Position numbers and translations under genes: made by a program. A stretch of 64,000 bases of DNA from Corylus avellana (lineage: Eukaryota; Streptophyta; Magnoliopsida; Fagales; Betulaceae): assembly GCF_901000735.1 (NCBI RefSeq), contig NC_081547.1, forward strand, positions 2,914,001-2,978,000. The letters are read 5' to 3'. Positions 31,769 to 42,976 of the stretch are shown piece after piece. The notes beneath the pieces were generated by a model. That model ran no database searches and had not been told where the DNA came from. It saw nothing but the letters and a program-made list of their open reading frames with translations. Positions within the stretch are counted from its first letter, which is position 1; each line of letters begins with the position of its first letter.

Positions 31769-33105
31769 TTCTCGGTTTCCTCCTCTCTCTCCCTCTTTTT
31801 TTTTTTTTTTTTTTTTAAAGAGTATCCTGTTCACAGATTACATAAACTGGGATAAGGAATACCTTAATCCCGTAACCAAACAAAACTCCAAACAACTAAA
31901 TCAGAATATCATATTCCTAAACTAGAATAGGAATAGCTGCATACTCGAATAAGGGTAAATCAAAACCTGTAGCCAAACATGCGTCTTCTTCTCAATGAAC
32001 CATAAAAGAAAACTCCTGAAAACACGATCTGTTACTGGAGTCAGCGGATCTACGGCTTGGAGCGCCATAGATTGGTGCAGATGCGCGGTCAGGACGGTGG
32101 CTGTAGGTTCGGTGACGATGTAGAGTCTGGGCGTCGTAGAGGTGGCGGAGTTCTGGGGCCGGGGTGCCTGAAGAGAGCGGCGCGGCTGCAGTGACGGTGA
32201 GGAGGCTACCCACGCAGTGGGTCGTCGGCGAAAGCTAGAAGGATGATGACTTGGTGCAGTGAAGGAAGCGACAGAAACAGGGACTGGTGGATGGCTGGAG
32301 AAACGTTGCTTGAGATGGGCCATGGATGGCCGGCCTAGGCGCAGGTGGGACGGCGAAACGTGGTTGTCTGCGGTGAGATCACTGCAGGTAGGAGGAAGAT
32401 CAACGGAGGCGCGACAGACGGTTTGATGGAGCAGCTCATTTGCAGTGTCTATGTTGTCTCGGATGCATGACAAAACAAGGAATCACGTGGTTCTGCTTCT
32501 TATGAGATCTATTGTACCAAGACCTATGTGTTAGATGAAAACTTCATCAACAACCACTAGAATTTGACGGAACAAAATTTTTTTTTTTTTTGGTCAAATT
32601 CAATGCAAAGATCTATGGCAAGGAGATCTGCAGAATATTGACATAAACCAAAACGAAGAAAAGAAAAAGAAAAGAAAAAAATTCACAAGACCACTGGATC
32701 AGATATTGGCGTAAGCCAATAGCTCTGATACCATAAAAGAATTTATAATGCGGAAATAATAAGACACAGAGATATGTGTGGTTCGGTCTATGATCTACAT
32801 CCACAAGATCAAGCCCTAAGGCTGCATTAAGCTCTTATTTCTCTGGAAAATCTTTACAATATAACATGCTCCTATTTATAAGATAATCATGTTGAATACA
32901 AATAGACTCCTACTCTAGCTTGGTTAGCTGTGATATTTTTCAACTGTAAGTCAATAATAGTCTTATACTGTGACTATTATTCTTGAACTCCATAGTATAC
33001 TCTAACAATAGGTAGATGTAAGTTGTTGACCGAACTACGTAAAAATCTTTGTCACTCATTTATTTTATTTTCGCAATTTATTTCTATTTCTATTTCATTA
33101 TGAAT
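30891..33105 (+). mobile_element. Solo LTR (outer), split by a second retroelement
   Basis: It starts TGTTAGAGTATATTTG, has a TATA-like TCTATAAATAGAGC and AATAAG signals, is interrupted at 31097/33008, and continues with GACCGAACTACGTAAA and TTTTCGCAATTTATTTC, a common end of plant Copia-type LTRs. No internal region or second LTR is seen, so it is a solo LTR. The exact right border is uncertain. Confidence 0.6.
31098..33007 (-). mobile_element. Non-autonomous LTR retrotransposon (inner), minus strand
   Basis: Direct repeats at 31098-31384 and 32734-33007 are near-identical LTRs beginning TGTTAGAGTATAC on the minus strand. Next to the right LTR is the complement of TGGTATCAGAGCT (32721-32733), a tRNA-iMet primer-binding site; next to the left LTR is a purine tract (TTTGAGGGGGAA on the minus strand). 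The 1.35-kb interior has no gag-pol motifs and is partly GC-rich. Flanks ATATG and ATAGG may be a diverged 5-bp target duplication. Confidence 0.85.
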
Positions 33106-34159
33106 TTCTTACTACCAAGTATTTCATCAATTGGGGGTCAAAGTCCAACATTACTGTCGGGGGTCGGAACTTCGTTCGAGACTTGAATTCTGGCACCCTC
33201 TCTGATGTCAGTGACACCAACTCAGCGACAGATGTGTCTCTCTATAAAACTGCCAGTATTTTCAAAATCCCATCTTCATATGAGTTTGATATCACTGATA
33301 GGGGCACTTATTAATTTCGTCTCCATTTCTTTCCGTTGGTGTCCGAGGGTAGTAATCTGACAGATGCCCTATTCGATGTTTGAACTTCTAATTTCTCGCT
33401 GTCGTCAAATTTTTCCATTAAAAACAATAGTAACTCACCAGCATCCACTTTACCCACAGAAATTCTTTTGCTTTCGTGAGTGCCATAGAAGTCTTTCTAA
33501 TCCCAGAGAAAGACTTCGTCATGGATGATTTTCCTCTAGTTACTCCTGCTGGGAGCAATCCAACTTATGTTGGCGTACGATCTCAGGTTTTACACACAAT
33601 TCACAGGGTCAACGTTGGAGGTCCACAGATCAATGACACACTGTGGAGGACTTGGATGCCGGATGACGATTATCTACTTTCCCCAAGATCTGCAAAAATC
33701 TGTCCCCCTCATAACGGTACGCTTAAATATGATGTTCTTGGTGCTACTAATTATAGCGCTTCAGATCTTATTTACAGGACTTGTAAAGAATTAAATTCAA
33801 ATTCGTCCGACATAACTTGGCGTTGTGATGTAAAGAAGAACGCCAGACACCTGGTGAGGCTGCACTTCTGCGATATTGTTAGCACAAGGGCTGATGTTGT
33901 GATCAGGTTCAATCTCCTTATTTATAGCAACTTCAGTCAGACGATCTATCCTGACGATCGTGATGGAATTGAGCAGTTGGCAGCTCCATTTTACTATGAT
34001 TTTGTGGTTGATTCTGACGATTCGGGAGTTATGAATGTTAGTGTAGGGCCTAGGCAGGATTCGGCAAATAAAACTGTCTATCTGAATGGGCTGGAGATTA
34101 TGGAATTTATGGAGTTTATGAAGGAATTGAATCTGGGGGTTGAAGAAAATGATAAATAG

Positions 34160-37100
34160 GCAAGGGGACGATGGTGTATGAATACAGCAGGCATTGGCGT
34201 TGTCTCCCGAGCCAGGATGAATGCATGGTTCCAGATAATCTCGTCAACTGCTTCGAGTTTTAGTTCCCTGTAAGTCTGTAACTCTTTAAACGTTTCTCTA
34301 TATATGCTTTTATTTGTCTTTTTACTTTTTAAGTTTTGTTTTTGTTTGCTATTATAGTATTGAGAGACTGAATGGGCTGGAGACTTGCATCATGTCTTCT
34401 TATAAAAGGACATAGGGTGGAGTCACGGATTCAATCTCCTCCTAATATATATATATCGAGAGGATCTTATTCAATATATATTATGTTGAATTAAGATAAT
34501 ATTTAAGTAATCAAAAAGAGCATTAACTGTGTCTAGTACACAAATGTTGTTAATTATACTGACTCACGACAAAATGATATTAAAGTCAATCTAATAAATC
34601 AGCTCGGGATAGTTCAAGAAAAGCGTACATGTTTCGAGTTAATTAGCTTTACCAAAGAGAATCTTCAGCAGGCTTCAAATAAACGTTTTAAGTTAAATTT
34701 AGCTATTATGTGTTGTTTTTATATTCGAGCAGACTTTTTAAAATTAATTTTTTTTAACAATTTGTTACACTAAACTTTCAAATATGAAAGCCTATAAGAT
34801 TATTTTTATATTTTTTCTCATCTTTCTCTTTATTAAAAGAAATATTATTTAAAGAGAATAGCTTGTCGACTATTAAAATTTGTATTGAAAATAAGTAAGT
34901 AAAATAAAAGAGAGGGTATATGTAAGGAGCTATACTTTTTCTCCCATTGACAGTGCACACATATATGTAGAGAAGCAAATGCAGCCGCACATTCTCTAGC
35001 CAGGGAAGCCCTGTGTTGTGATGTGGATAGAAATGGCCTTGGATCCTCTCCATTTTATTTTAGGGGGCAATTTTATCATTTTTTGGCTTCCTATTTTTCA
35101 TTTGGACAAAAATACCCTCTCCCTAAAATGGAGAGGATCCTTTTCCAATAGAAATCGGGAGGATGCGATCCCAGTAGGTATCAAAATGATTGTCACCACA
35201 TAGCTGAATGCTCTGTCTTGATTGTACCCACAGAGCTCTTTTGCCCTATTTTGATTTTCCTCAATGAAAGGCTCGTCAATTTTCTCATAAAAAAAAAAAA
35301 AAACCATAAAAAAAAAAACAAAAGAAAAAAGTGAAGAGTTTTTTTTTTAGCTAAAATAACTCTAATTGTTGGAGATGCTGTAAGGCTTGTAATTTTTATT
35401 ACAATTTGCTATGTGATTTAAATTCAACTCGAATTTAGTGAGTTAAAAATTTAAAAGCATAACCCATTTAATTAAATGAATTAGATTACAATTAACTTAT
35501 ATAATTATATTCATATGCCTTAAAATCACTCGAATTCTACATGCGATAATGAATTGTCTCTCCTCCCTTCAAGGTTTTATAGTTGTGAGCGCACTTGTAA
35601 GTGTTTTGTCCCACATTGAGAAAATATAAAAAGAAAAGAGTGTTTAATATATCTAAGTGGATCTTAGCCCATTAGCTTAGGCTTTTGGGTTAGAGTTGCG
35701 TTCAACTATGTATATTAATGTATTATTGGTAAAAACTCCATAATTGCTTTATCTCCATAAGCACTCTTGGAAATAATAAAAAGACTAACAAGAGAGAGAG
35801 ATTGTTGTGAGTGTTATATCCTACATTGAGAAAATATATATATAAAAAAAAAGAGTATTTAATATATATATAAGTGGACCTTAGCCCAAAAACTTAAGCT
35901 AATGGGCTATTTCATTCCGCTTAAACTTTTGAGCTAAAGTTATGTTCAACTATATATATTTACGTATTATTAATAAAAACTCTATAACTACTTTATCTCT
36001 CAACATCTACTTGAGATTAGTTTCTCGTGTCAGAGTGCTCAACACAATGCAGCCAAATTTTATTTATTAATCAATGCATACATAAAGGACGATTTTTTTT
36101 TTTTAATCATGTAGAAGTATTTTACGTGTGCCGATGCTTCTGTACAAAGTAGCCGCCAAATTTGGACAAATAGCTCTATCAACTCTGTTTGAGATTTTTT
36201 TTTTTTTTTAATTAAATAAGAAAAATAATTACAGTAGAGAATCTTTTCAATTCTTAATTCGAATGAAAGAAAGAACGAGAATTCTTTGAAGATGCTTCTG
36301 AAAACAAGATAGAAAACGGTCCATTTGAATTTTGATAATGTTCCTGTCCAGCATAGAGTAGAGCTGCAAGGAGGGGCGGGCTTGACAGATTTTGAAGTAC
36401 AAGGCGACAAGTTTAAGTAATGCATTTTTTATTTAATATTAATTACATTATATTTTGTAATTTAAAAACTAATATTCTTACTTTTTGTGATGCATAATTA
36501 CTAATTACGTGTTTATAATCAATTTTTAAAAGTGTCATTTTCAATTGATAATATGGATAATTCATTTAATTTTTATTGTGATATTATTGATCTTATTTAG
36601 GATTTTATCAAATTTAATTTTGAAAAAATTATTTCTACAAAAGCAACGGCAACATGTATTGTCAATTACATTTTATAAGCGATTCATACATTTAAAAAAA
36701 GAAGCAAATATTATATATAATTTAATGTCTCAATTAGAATACTTTCTTTTATTTGTAAAATTTGTTTAAAACCTTTATTATTATTATTATTATTAGATAT
36801 AAAATGACTTGTCACCTTATTTAAATGTTGTCTCCAATTGGTAGCTCAATCGGGTAAAGACCACGTCTTATAAAGCAGAAGTCATTATTTTAAATCTCTG
36901 CTATCTCTTGTGTGGCCATGTAAAAAAAAAAAAAAAAAAAGCTTTATGTAAAGAAGTTAAATGCTGGAGTAGTTTTGGGCATTTGATCAATTATTTAAAA
37001 ACTCTTCTTCACGGTGTTAGATTAGAAACGGGAGGTTTATAGTTTTTTTTTTTTTTTTTTCATAATAGGGAAACGAATAAAGGGTCAAAAATATACATTT

Positions 37101-37180
37101 TACCATTTTCACTCTCTAAAATAAGAATTAACTTCTCTCCAATAATGCTGTTAGCTTATGAACGAAACCAAGAAAAAGAA

Positions 37181-37220
<40 letters not shown>
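34160..37220. repeat. Malectin-only gene spacer, copy B1
   Basis: This downstream region matches 38780-42976 at an offset of about 4.6 kb. It contains an inverted repeat near 35038-35133 (GGATCCTCTCCATTTTA), A-rich-tailed sequence near 35200-35300, two direct copies of an LTR-like block (about 35580-35780 and 35805-36010) with a CACATTGAGAAAATAT motif, a poly-T-headed minus-strand retro-insert (about 36190-36420) and a SINE. No gene is supported. Confidence 0.75.
36834..36940 (+). mobile_element. tRNA-derived SINE in spacer B1
   Basis: The A box is GGTAGCTCAATCGGG, the best match to a tRNA A box in the window. A degenerate B box, CTTGTGTGGCCATGT and a long A tail follow. Confidence 0.7.
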
Positions 37221-37222
<2 letters not shown>

Positions 37223-37473
37223 GAAATTATCCGGGTGAATGTTCCTCCTCTTTTCCCTGCTGGGTACTATTAAAGAAGATGGAAGACTTTTCTTCCTTGG
37301 ACATGACTTTGCCGCTTACCTTTCAAACGTCTAGTCAACAAGAGAATAATGAAATTGTCCGGATGAATGTTCCTCCTCTTTTCCCTGCTGGGTAGGCAAA
37401 AACTATTAAAGAAGATGGAAGACTTTTCTTCCTGGGAAATGACTTTGCCGCTTACCTTTCAAACGTCTAGTCA
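37221..37473 (+). promoter_or_regulatory. Proximal promoter duplicated in tandem (period 128)
   Basis: ATGAAATT(A/G)TCCGG starts at 37221 and again at 37349, with near-identical sequence between. Each copy carries CTAGTCAACAAGAG, containing an AGTCAA W-box, and the GGAAGACTTTTCTTCC palindrome-like block found before every type-1 gene. The gene at 37577 therefore has two promoter cores and doubled W-boxes. Confidence 0.75.
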
Positions 37474-37576
37474 ACAAGAGATTTTCTTCTACATATGATC
37501 TGCTCAAGGCAAATTATTGACGTCTACTGCTTCCCCCATTTTTTACTGATAAGGGAGCAACTCCTACCAATTTTCC

Positions 37577-38779
37577 ATGGAAAAGCTTCATCTCCTCATG
37601 GCTCTCTTCCCTTTCTTCCTTCTCCATTTCCTTTCTCTTTTACTTCTCTCATCAGCTAATTACACTATACCAACCATGTATTTCATCAATTGCGGATCAA
37701 AGTCCAACATTACTGTCGGCGGTCGGAACTTCGTTGGTGACTTGAATTCTGGCTCCTTCTCTGTCGGAACAAGCTCTAATGTCAGTGACACCAACTCAGC
37801 AACAGCTATGTCTCTCTATCAAACTGCAAGAATTTTTGAAAACCCATCTTCATATGAGTTTAAAATCATCGATCATGGCATTTATTATGTTCGTCTCCAT
37901 TTCTTTCCGTTCATGTCCGGGAGGACTAATCTGGCTAAGGCCCTATTCGATGTTTCAACTTCTAATTTTTCGCTCTTGTCAAACTTTGGGGTTCAAGAAA
38001 ATAGTAATTCACCTGTGATTGAGGAGTTCTTACTCACTATCAACGGAACCAAGTTCAGCATCCACTTTACTCCTCACAGAAAATCTTTTGCTTTCGTGAG
38101 CGCCATAGAAGTCTTTCTAATCCCAGATGAAGGCTTCGTCATGGATGATTTTCCTCTAGTTACTCCTGCTGGGAGCAATCAAACTTACGTTGGCGTACCA
38201 TCTCAGGTTTTACACACAATTCACAGGGTCAATGTTGGAGGTCCACAGAACAATGACTCACTGTGGAGGACTTGGATACCGGATGACGACTATCTACTTT
38301 CCCCAGGATCTGCAAAAATCTGTCCCCCTTATAACGGTACGCTTAAATATGATATTCTTGGTGCTACTAATTATAGCGCTTCAGATCTTATTTACAGGAC
38401 TTGCAAAGAATTAAATTCAAATTCGTCCTACATAACTTGGCGTTTTGATGTAAAGAAGAACGCCAGACACCTGGTGAGGCTGCACTTCTGTGATATTGTT
38501 AGCACAAGTGCTGATGTCGTGATCAGGTTCAATCTCCTTATTTATAGCAACTTCAGTCAGACGATCTATCCTGACGATCGTGATGGAATTGAGCAGTTGG
38601 CAGCTCCATTTTACTATGATTTCGTGGTTGATTCTGATGATTTGGGAGTTATGAATGTTAGTGTAGGGCCTAGGCAGGATTCGGCAAATAAAACTGCCTA
38701 TCTGAATGGGCTGGAGATTATGGAATTTATGGAAGTTATGAAGGAATTGAATCTGGGGGTTGAAGAAAATGATAAATAG
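37577..38779 (+). CDS. Secreted malectin-like protein derived from the type-1 receptor ectodomain
   Basis: The 400-residue product has a signal peptide of about 28 residues, then TMYFINCGSKSN and both malectin-like halves, almost identical over most of their length to the ectodomains of the kinases at 24151, 42977 and 48973. After GLEIMEFM, where receptors go on GVPIQ into the membrane helix, it reads EVMKELNLGVEENDK and stops. No membrane or GPI segment is present, so it should be secreted and soluble. Its tail and 3' region are shared with the pseudogene at 30797. It could bind the same ligand as the neighbouring receptors and compete with or present it; this is inference. Confidence 0.9.
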   Translation: MEKLHLLMALFPFFLLHFLSLLLLSSANYTIPTMYFINCGSKSNITVGGRNFVGDLNSGSFSVGTSSNVSDTNSATAMSLYQTARIFENPSSYEFKIIDHGIYYVRLHFFPFMSGRTNLAKALFDVSTSNFSLLSNFGVQENSNSPVIEEFLLTINGTKFSIHFTPHRKSFAFVSAIEVFLIPDEGFVMDDFPLVTPAGSNQTYVGVPSQVLHTIHRVNVGGPQNNDSLWRTWIPDDDYLLSPGSAKICPPYNGTLKYDILGATNYSASDLIYRTCKELNSNSSYITWRFDVKKNARHLVRLHFCDIVSTSADVVIRFNLLIYSNFSQTIYPDDRDGIEQLAAPFYYDFVVDSDDLGVMNVSVGPRQDSANKTAYLNGLEIMEFMEVMKELNLGVEENDK

Positions 38780-39630
38780 GCAAGGGGACGACGGTGTATG
38801 AATACAGCAGGCATTGGCGTTGTCTCCCAAGCCAGGATGAATGCATGGTTCCAGATAATCTCGTCAACTGCTTCGAGTTTTAGTTCCCTGTAACTCTTTA
38901 AACGTTTCTCAATATATGGTTTTATTTGTCTTTTTACTTTTTAAGTTTTGTTTTTGTTTGCTATTATAGTATTGAGAGACTGAATGGGCTGCAGATTTGC
39001 ATGATGTCTTCTTATAAAAGGGCGGAGGGTGGAGTTCAACCTCCTAATATATATATATATATATATATATCCAGAGGATCTTATTCCATATATATTATGT
39101 TGAATTAAGCTATATATTCTAGTACACAAATGTTGTTAATTATCCTGACTCACGACAAAATGATATTAAAGTCAATCATATCTAATAAATCAGCTCGGGA
39201 TAGTTCAAGAAAAACGTACATATTTCGAGTTAATTAGCTTTACCAAAGAGTATCTTCGGCAGGCGTTCAACTAAGCGTTTTAAGTTAAATTTAGCTATTA
39301 TGTTTGGTTTTATATTCGAGCAAACTTTTTAAAATTAAATTGTTTTAACAATTTGTTACACTAAACTTTCAAATATGAAAGTCTATAAGATTATTTTAAT
39401 ATATTTTTTTTCATATTTCTCTTTATTAAAAAAATATTATTTAAAGAAAATAGCTTGTCAACTACTAAAATTTGTATTGAAAATGAGTAGGTAAAATAAA
39501 ATAAAGGGTATATGTAAGGAGCTATACTTTTTCTCCCATTGACAGTGCACACATATATGCAGAAAAGCAAATGCAGCCACACATTCTCTAGCCAGGGAAG
39601 CCCTATGTTGTGATGTGGATAGAAATGGCC

Positions 39631-40635
39631 ATAGCCTAGATACTGTTTATTATTGACCAGTTGACCACTTTTTCATCCTTAAAATTTGTCACTTTTTTAC
39701 CATATTACCCCTTAGTTATTGAACTTTTTCTACAGAAAATCTCATACCATCAGCTCAGTCCATTCGGTTATGACAAATAGTTAAAAGATAAATACCCAAA
39801 AGACAGCACCGCCCTCATCCACCATTTATAGAGATGACATTCAAAACAAAGCTCCAGAGTCCTCTATTCCGACTAGTCAAGAACACTGAACCAGGCAGTT
39901 TCCATCTTTAAAGCTCCCTCACCCTATGGACGACACTCATCACCCTCCCCAAGACACCCACCCACCCACCCATCCCTTCCTTCTCTTCCATCACAAACAA
40001 GATCACAGACACAACCATCGCCACCGTCGATAACTGCTCAAGCAGTAGGAAATGCAAGGGCAAAGGAGGCCCCGACAACAGCAAGTTCAGGTACGGTGGA
40101 GCCCGGCAACGAAGTTGGGGCAAATGGGTAGCCGAGATCCGAGAGCCACGCAAGCGTACACGCAAGTGGCTCGGCACTTTCACCACAGCCGAGGACGCCG
40201 CTCGCGCCTAAGACCGCGCCGCCATCATCCTCTACGGCTCAAGGGCTCAGCTCAATCTCCAGCCCTCTAGCGGTTCCTCGTCCCACTCCTGCTCCTCCAC
40301 ACGTGGCACCTCCTCATCGTCTTCAACTCAAACCCTCCGCCCTCTTCTCCCTTGCCCCTCTGGGTTTCTTTTGCGTATTTATATTTTTGACAGAGAGAGA
40401 GGATGCAAGTTTGGGGGTCGGGGGTAAGAAGGGCTCACACAAGTAGATTTGGGTCAGTTGGCTGAGGAAAGAAAATGAGCTAGGGAGCTGAAGAGAAATC
40501 AAAGCGCTAGAATTTGTCAGAAAAAAAAAAAAAAAAAAAAAAAGTAAAGGCTAATAGGGTAATTGTACATCAGGTTTATGAGGATTATTTTATTAAAATG
40601 CACTTATACCGATAATCTACAGTGTCTAGGCTGGC
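39631..40635. mobile_element. TIR-flanked insertion carrying a gene fragment
   Basis: The ends are inverted: TAGCCTAGATACTGTTTATT at the left and the complement of CAGCCTAGACACTGTAGATT at the right (40612-40633). The paralogous spacer B1 lacks this kilobase (GAAATGGCC joins GGATCCTCTCC near 35037), so it is a clean insertion. No clear target duplication was found, and no transposase; it looks like a non-autonomous element that carries captured host sequence. Confidence 0.65.
39926..40333 (+). pseudogene. ABI4-like AP2/ERF transcription factor relic
   Basis: From about 40053 one frame reads [14 protein letters not shown], then [35 protein letters not shown], stop, DRAAIILYGSRAQLNLQPS. This is the AP2 domain with the KGGPDNxKFRYRGVRQRSWG context characteristic of ABI4-type DREB proteins. 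YRGV has become YGGA, the conserved Tyr in ARAYD is a TAA (40209-40211), and the ATG at 39926 is in another frame. It therefore cannot make a DNA-binding factor. Upstream sequence has a TTATAGAG-like TATA element, and an A run (about 40518-40542) follows. Confidence 0.8.
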
Positions 40636-42412
40636 TGAACACTTTTGCCAAACACCCCCTTACATCCTCTCCATTTCATTTTAGGGGGTAATATTGTCAT
40701 TTTTTTGGCTCCCTATTTTTTATTTGGACAAAAATACCCTCTCCCTAAAATGGAGAGGATCCTTTTCCGATAGAAATTGGGAGGATGTGATCCCAGTAGG
40801 CATCAAAATAATTGTCACCACAAAGCTGAATGCTCTATCTTGATTGTACCCACATAGCTCTTTTGCTCTATTTTGATTTTCCTCAATGAAAGGCTCGTCA
40901 ATTTTCTCAAACAAAAAAAAGAAAAGAAAAAAAGAAGAAGAAGAAAAAAGAGAAGGGGTTTTTTTTAGCTAAAATAACTCTTATTGCTGACCGAAGATGC
41001 TGTAAGGCTTGTAATTTTTAATACAATTTGCTATGTGATTTAAATTCAACTCAAATTTAGTGAGTTAAAATTAAAAAGTATAACCCATTTAATTAAATAA
41101 ATTAGATTATAATTAACTTATATAATTATATTCATATGCCTTAAAATTAGTCGAATTCTACACGCGAGAATGAATTGTCTCTCCTCCCTTCAAGGTTTCA
41201 CTGTTGTGAGTATTTTGTCCTACATTGAAAAAATATAAAAAGAAAAGAGTGCTTAATATATTTAAGTGGATTTTAGCCTATTAGCTTAGGCTTTTGGGTT
41301 AGAGGCTTAGTTTAACTATGTATATTAATGTATTTTTAGTAAAAATTCCATAATTACTTTATCTCCATAAACACTCTTGGAAATATAAAAAGACTCACAA
41401 GTGAGAGAGGAATTATTGTGAGTGCATTTATGAGTGTTGAGTCCCACATTGAAAAAATATTAAAAAAAAAAATACTTAATATACATAAGTGAACCTTTAG
41501 CCCCAAAACTTAAGCGAATAGGCTTAGTTTATTTCCATAACCACTTTATCTCTGAACATCTGCTTGGCTTTAGTTTCTCGCGTAGCGAGAGTGCTCAACA
41601 GAATGCAGCCAAATTTTATTTATTAATCAATGCATACATAAAGGATGATTTTTTTTTAATCATATAGAAGTATTTTACGTGTGCCGATGCTTCTGTACAA
41701 AGTAGCCGCCAAATTTGGAAAAATTAATAGCTCTATCGACTCTGTTTGAGATTTTTTTTTTTTAATTGAATATGGAAAATGATAATGTCTTCTCAATTCT
41801 TGATTCGAATGGAGAAAAGAAAGAAAATTCTTTAAAGACGCTTCTGAAAACAAGATAGAAAACAGCCCATTTGAATTTTGATAATGTTCCCGTCCAGCAT
41901 AGAGCATAGCTACAAGGAGGGCGGGCTTGACAGATTTTGAAGTACAAGGTGACAAATTTAAGTAATACCTTTTTTATCTAATATTAATTACATTATATTT
42001 TGTAATTTAAAAACTAATATTCTTACTTTTTGTGATGTATAATTACTAATTACGTGTTTATAATCAATTTTTAAACATCTTATTTTCAATTGATAATATG
42101 AACAATCCATTTAATTTTAATTGTGATATTGTTGATCTTACTTAGGATTTTATCAAATTTTATTTTGAAAAAATTATTTCTACAAAAGCAACCGTAACAT
42201 GTATTGTCAATTACATTTTATAAGCGATTCATGCATTTAAAAAAGAAGCAAATATTATATATAATTTAATATGTCAATCATAATACTTTCTTTTATTTGT
42301 ATAATTAGTTTAAAACCTTTATTATTATTATTATTATTAGATATAAAATGACTTGTCACCTTATTTAAATGTTGTACTCCTTAGAGGTAGTACAAGTTTT
42401 ATATTATCTTTA

Positions 42413-42511
42413 ATGGGTAGCTCAATGGCCTAAGGACCACGTTTTATAAAGCGAAGATTACTAGTTTGAATTTTCACTCCCACTTATATGGACATGTAAA
42501 AAAAAAAAAAA
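42413..42511 (+). mobile_element. tRNA-derived SINE in spacer B2
   Basis: A-box-like GGGTAGCTCAATGGCC, B-box-like ACTAGTTTGAATTTTC and an A tail after GGACATGT. The 5' flanking sequence matches that of the B1 copy with small changes. Confidence 0.65.
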
Positions 42512-42976
42512 CATGCTTTATGTAAAGAAGTTAAATGTGGAGTAGTTACGGGCATTTGATCAATTATTAAAAAACTCTACTTCACGGTGTTAGAAACGGG
42601 AGGTTTATTATGTAAAACTTATCTATTGGTGAGGATCAAAGAGACAATTCCCGTTTTGAGTAATGAAATGAGGGAATTATTAACGAAGGACGAAACCAAC
42701 AAAAGAAAACAAAAAATACATTCTTTAATGAAATGGTCCGGGTGCATGTTCCTCCTCTTTTCCCTAGCTGCTAGGTAGATGCAAAAGCTATTAAAGAACA
42801 TGGAAGACTTTTCTTCCTGGGACCCGAACATATAACCTTTCAAACGTCAAAGTCAACACGAGATTTTCTTCTACATATGATCTGCTCAAGGCAAATTATG
42901 ACGTCCACTACTTCCTCCATTTTTTACTGACAAGGTCCACTTTCAGTCTCCCACAAGAAACTCCTACCAATTTTCC

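Larger units (their letters stand above)
30797..34159 (+). pseudogene. Malectin-only gene broken by nested LTR elements
   Basis: The 5' part (30797-30890) encodes the usual leader but has a one-base loss that creates a TAG after about 26 codons. Coding similarity stops in ACGCTCTTTC and resumes near 33110 (KYFIN-like start), about 2.2 kb later. The resumed part has missing bases and in-frame stops (for example TATTAA near 33310) until 33476, after which an open frame encodes the second malectin-like half to 34159, ending MEFMKELNLGVEENDK, the same tail as the gene at 37577. No membrane helix or kinase was ever part of this copy's 3' end. Confidence 0.88.
38780..42976. repeat. Malectin-only gene spacer, copy B2
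   Basis: Paralogous to 34160-37576 in the same order, but interrupted at 39631-40635 by a TIR-flanked insertion with an ABI4-like relic. It also holds an (AT)n run near 39050, a poly-T-headed retro-insert (about 41755-41960), a SINE and, from about 42740, the proximal promoter of the next receptor gene. Confidence 0.8.

Noticed and set aside
31922..32473. 183-codon minus-strand frame
   Set aside because: It lies inside the non-autonomous LTR element, shows no gag, protease or polymerase motif, and is GC-rich low-complexity.
40052..40270. 72-codon + frame overlapping the AP2 relic
   Set aside because: It is a shifted frame; the AP2 domain is in another frame and contains a stop.
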